A DNA stretch of 64,000 nt from Nematostella vectensis. Lineage: Eukaryota > Cnidaria > Anthozoa > Actiniaria > Edwardsiidae. The position numbers were made by a program, and so were the translations under genes. A model generated the notes under the pieces. The model was not told the DNA's origin and made no database searches. It saw only the letters and a program-made list of their open reading frames with translations. The stretch is from the NCBI RefSeq assembly GCF_932526225.1, contig NC_064043.1, forward strand, positions 4,827,501 through 4,891,500, in the 5' to 3' direction. Shown here piece after piece: positions 63,827 through 64,000 of the stretch; the stretch's first letter is position 1; each line of letters opens with the position of its first letter.

Positions 63827-64000
63827 GCGCGTACACAGAGGAGGTGCGCAGGGTGCGCGCGAACACCCCCATCCCCACCCCCCTTGGCGGCCAAAAAGTG
63901 GGTCATTTCTACAAATGATATGCTTTTTTTCCATGTTTCATATGGCTGCGCACTCCCCCCCCCCTCTCAGCCAATCCTGGGTTATACGCGCCTGAGGTTT
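63827..64000. repeat. Dispersed GC-rich repeat, cut by the window end
   Basis: Longer relative of the fragment at 61436-61540. Its GGTGCGCAGGGTGCGCGCG stretch also resembles the GTGCAGGGTGCGTGCATACCC found in the spacer of several toxin units (for example 9020-9040, 14442-14462 and 42541-42561). Confidence 0.6.

Overview
This window is invertebrate animal DNA. It matches the starlet sea anemone Nematostella vectensis (Cnidaria, Edwardsiidae): it holds a long tandem array of the type I sea-anemone sodium-channel neurotoxin gene known as Nv1. The evidence is a 47-residue mature peptide with six cysteines in the type I spacing, a dibasic-cleaved propeptide, a signal peptide on a separate exon, a 5' non-coding exon, and tandem copies that are almost identical. 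Genes are spliced, with GT-AG introns, TATA boxes and AATAAA signals. Nothing is bacterial.

Layout. (1) 1-48353: head-to-tail Nv1 units of about 2.7 kb, all on the minus strand. There are 17 intact copies with an identical predicted mature peptide, one divergent but open copy (18th, 46882-47216) and one broken copy (19th, 48071-48353). Units alternate between two classes that differ in the propeptide and in the 3' splice site of the coding intron. Units 1-6 and 7-12 form two nearly identical 15.9-kb super-repeats. Unit 15 carries a 5'-truncated non-LTR retrotransposon with an open reverse transcriptase frame. Unit 16 has an internal duplication of about 1.2 kb. Units 17-19 shrink and decay toward the array edge. 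(2) 48354-48649: short unique junction. (3) 48650-55811: 24-bp minisatellite of about 298 copies. (4) 55812-57013: GC-richer unique DNA with a G-run, then a 117-bp tandem repeat. (5) 57014-59760: no gene recognised; some short repeats. (6) 59770-63000, minus strand: a six-exon matrix metalloproteinase of 299 residues that ends in a ShKT domain instead of a hemopexin domain. (7) 63060-64000: upstream flank with a 44-bp tandem repeat and a dispersed GC-rich repeat.

How it works together. Each Nv1 unit is a complete transcription unit: TATA box, short 5' non-coding exon, 188-bp 5' UTR intron, signal-peptide exon, 71-72-bp coding intron, propeptide plus toxin exon, and two poly(A) signals. Retention of the small intron places a stop two codons after the donor, so splicing acts as an on/off switch for toxin production; intron retention in Nv1 has been described before. 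The metalloproteinase next door is an independent gene. No operon-like relation is implied.
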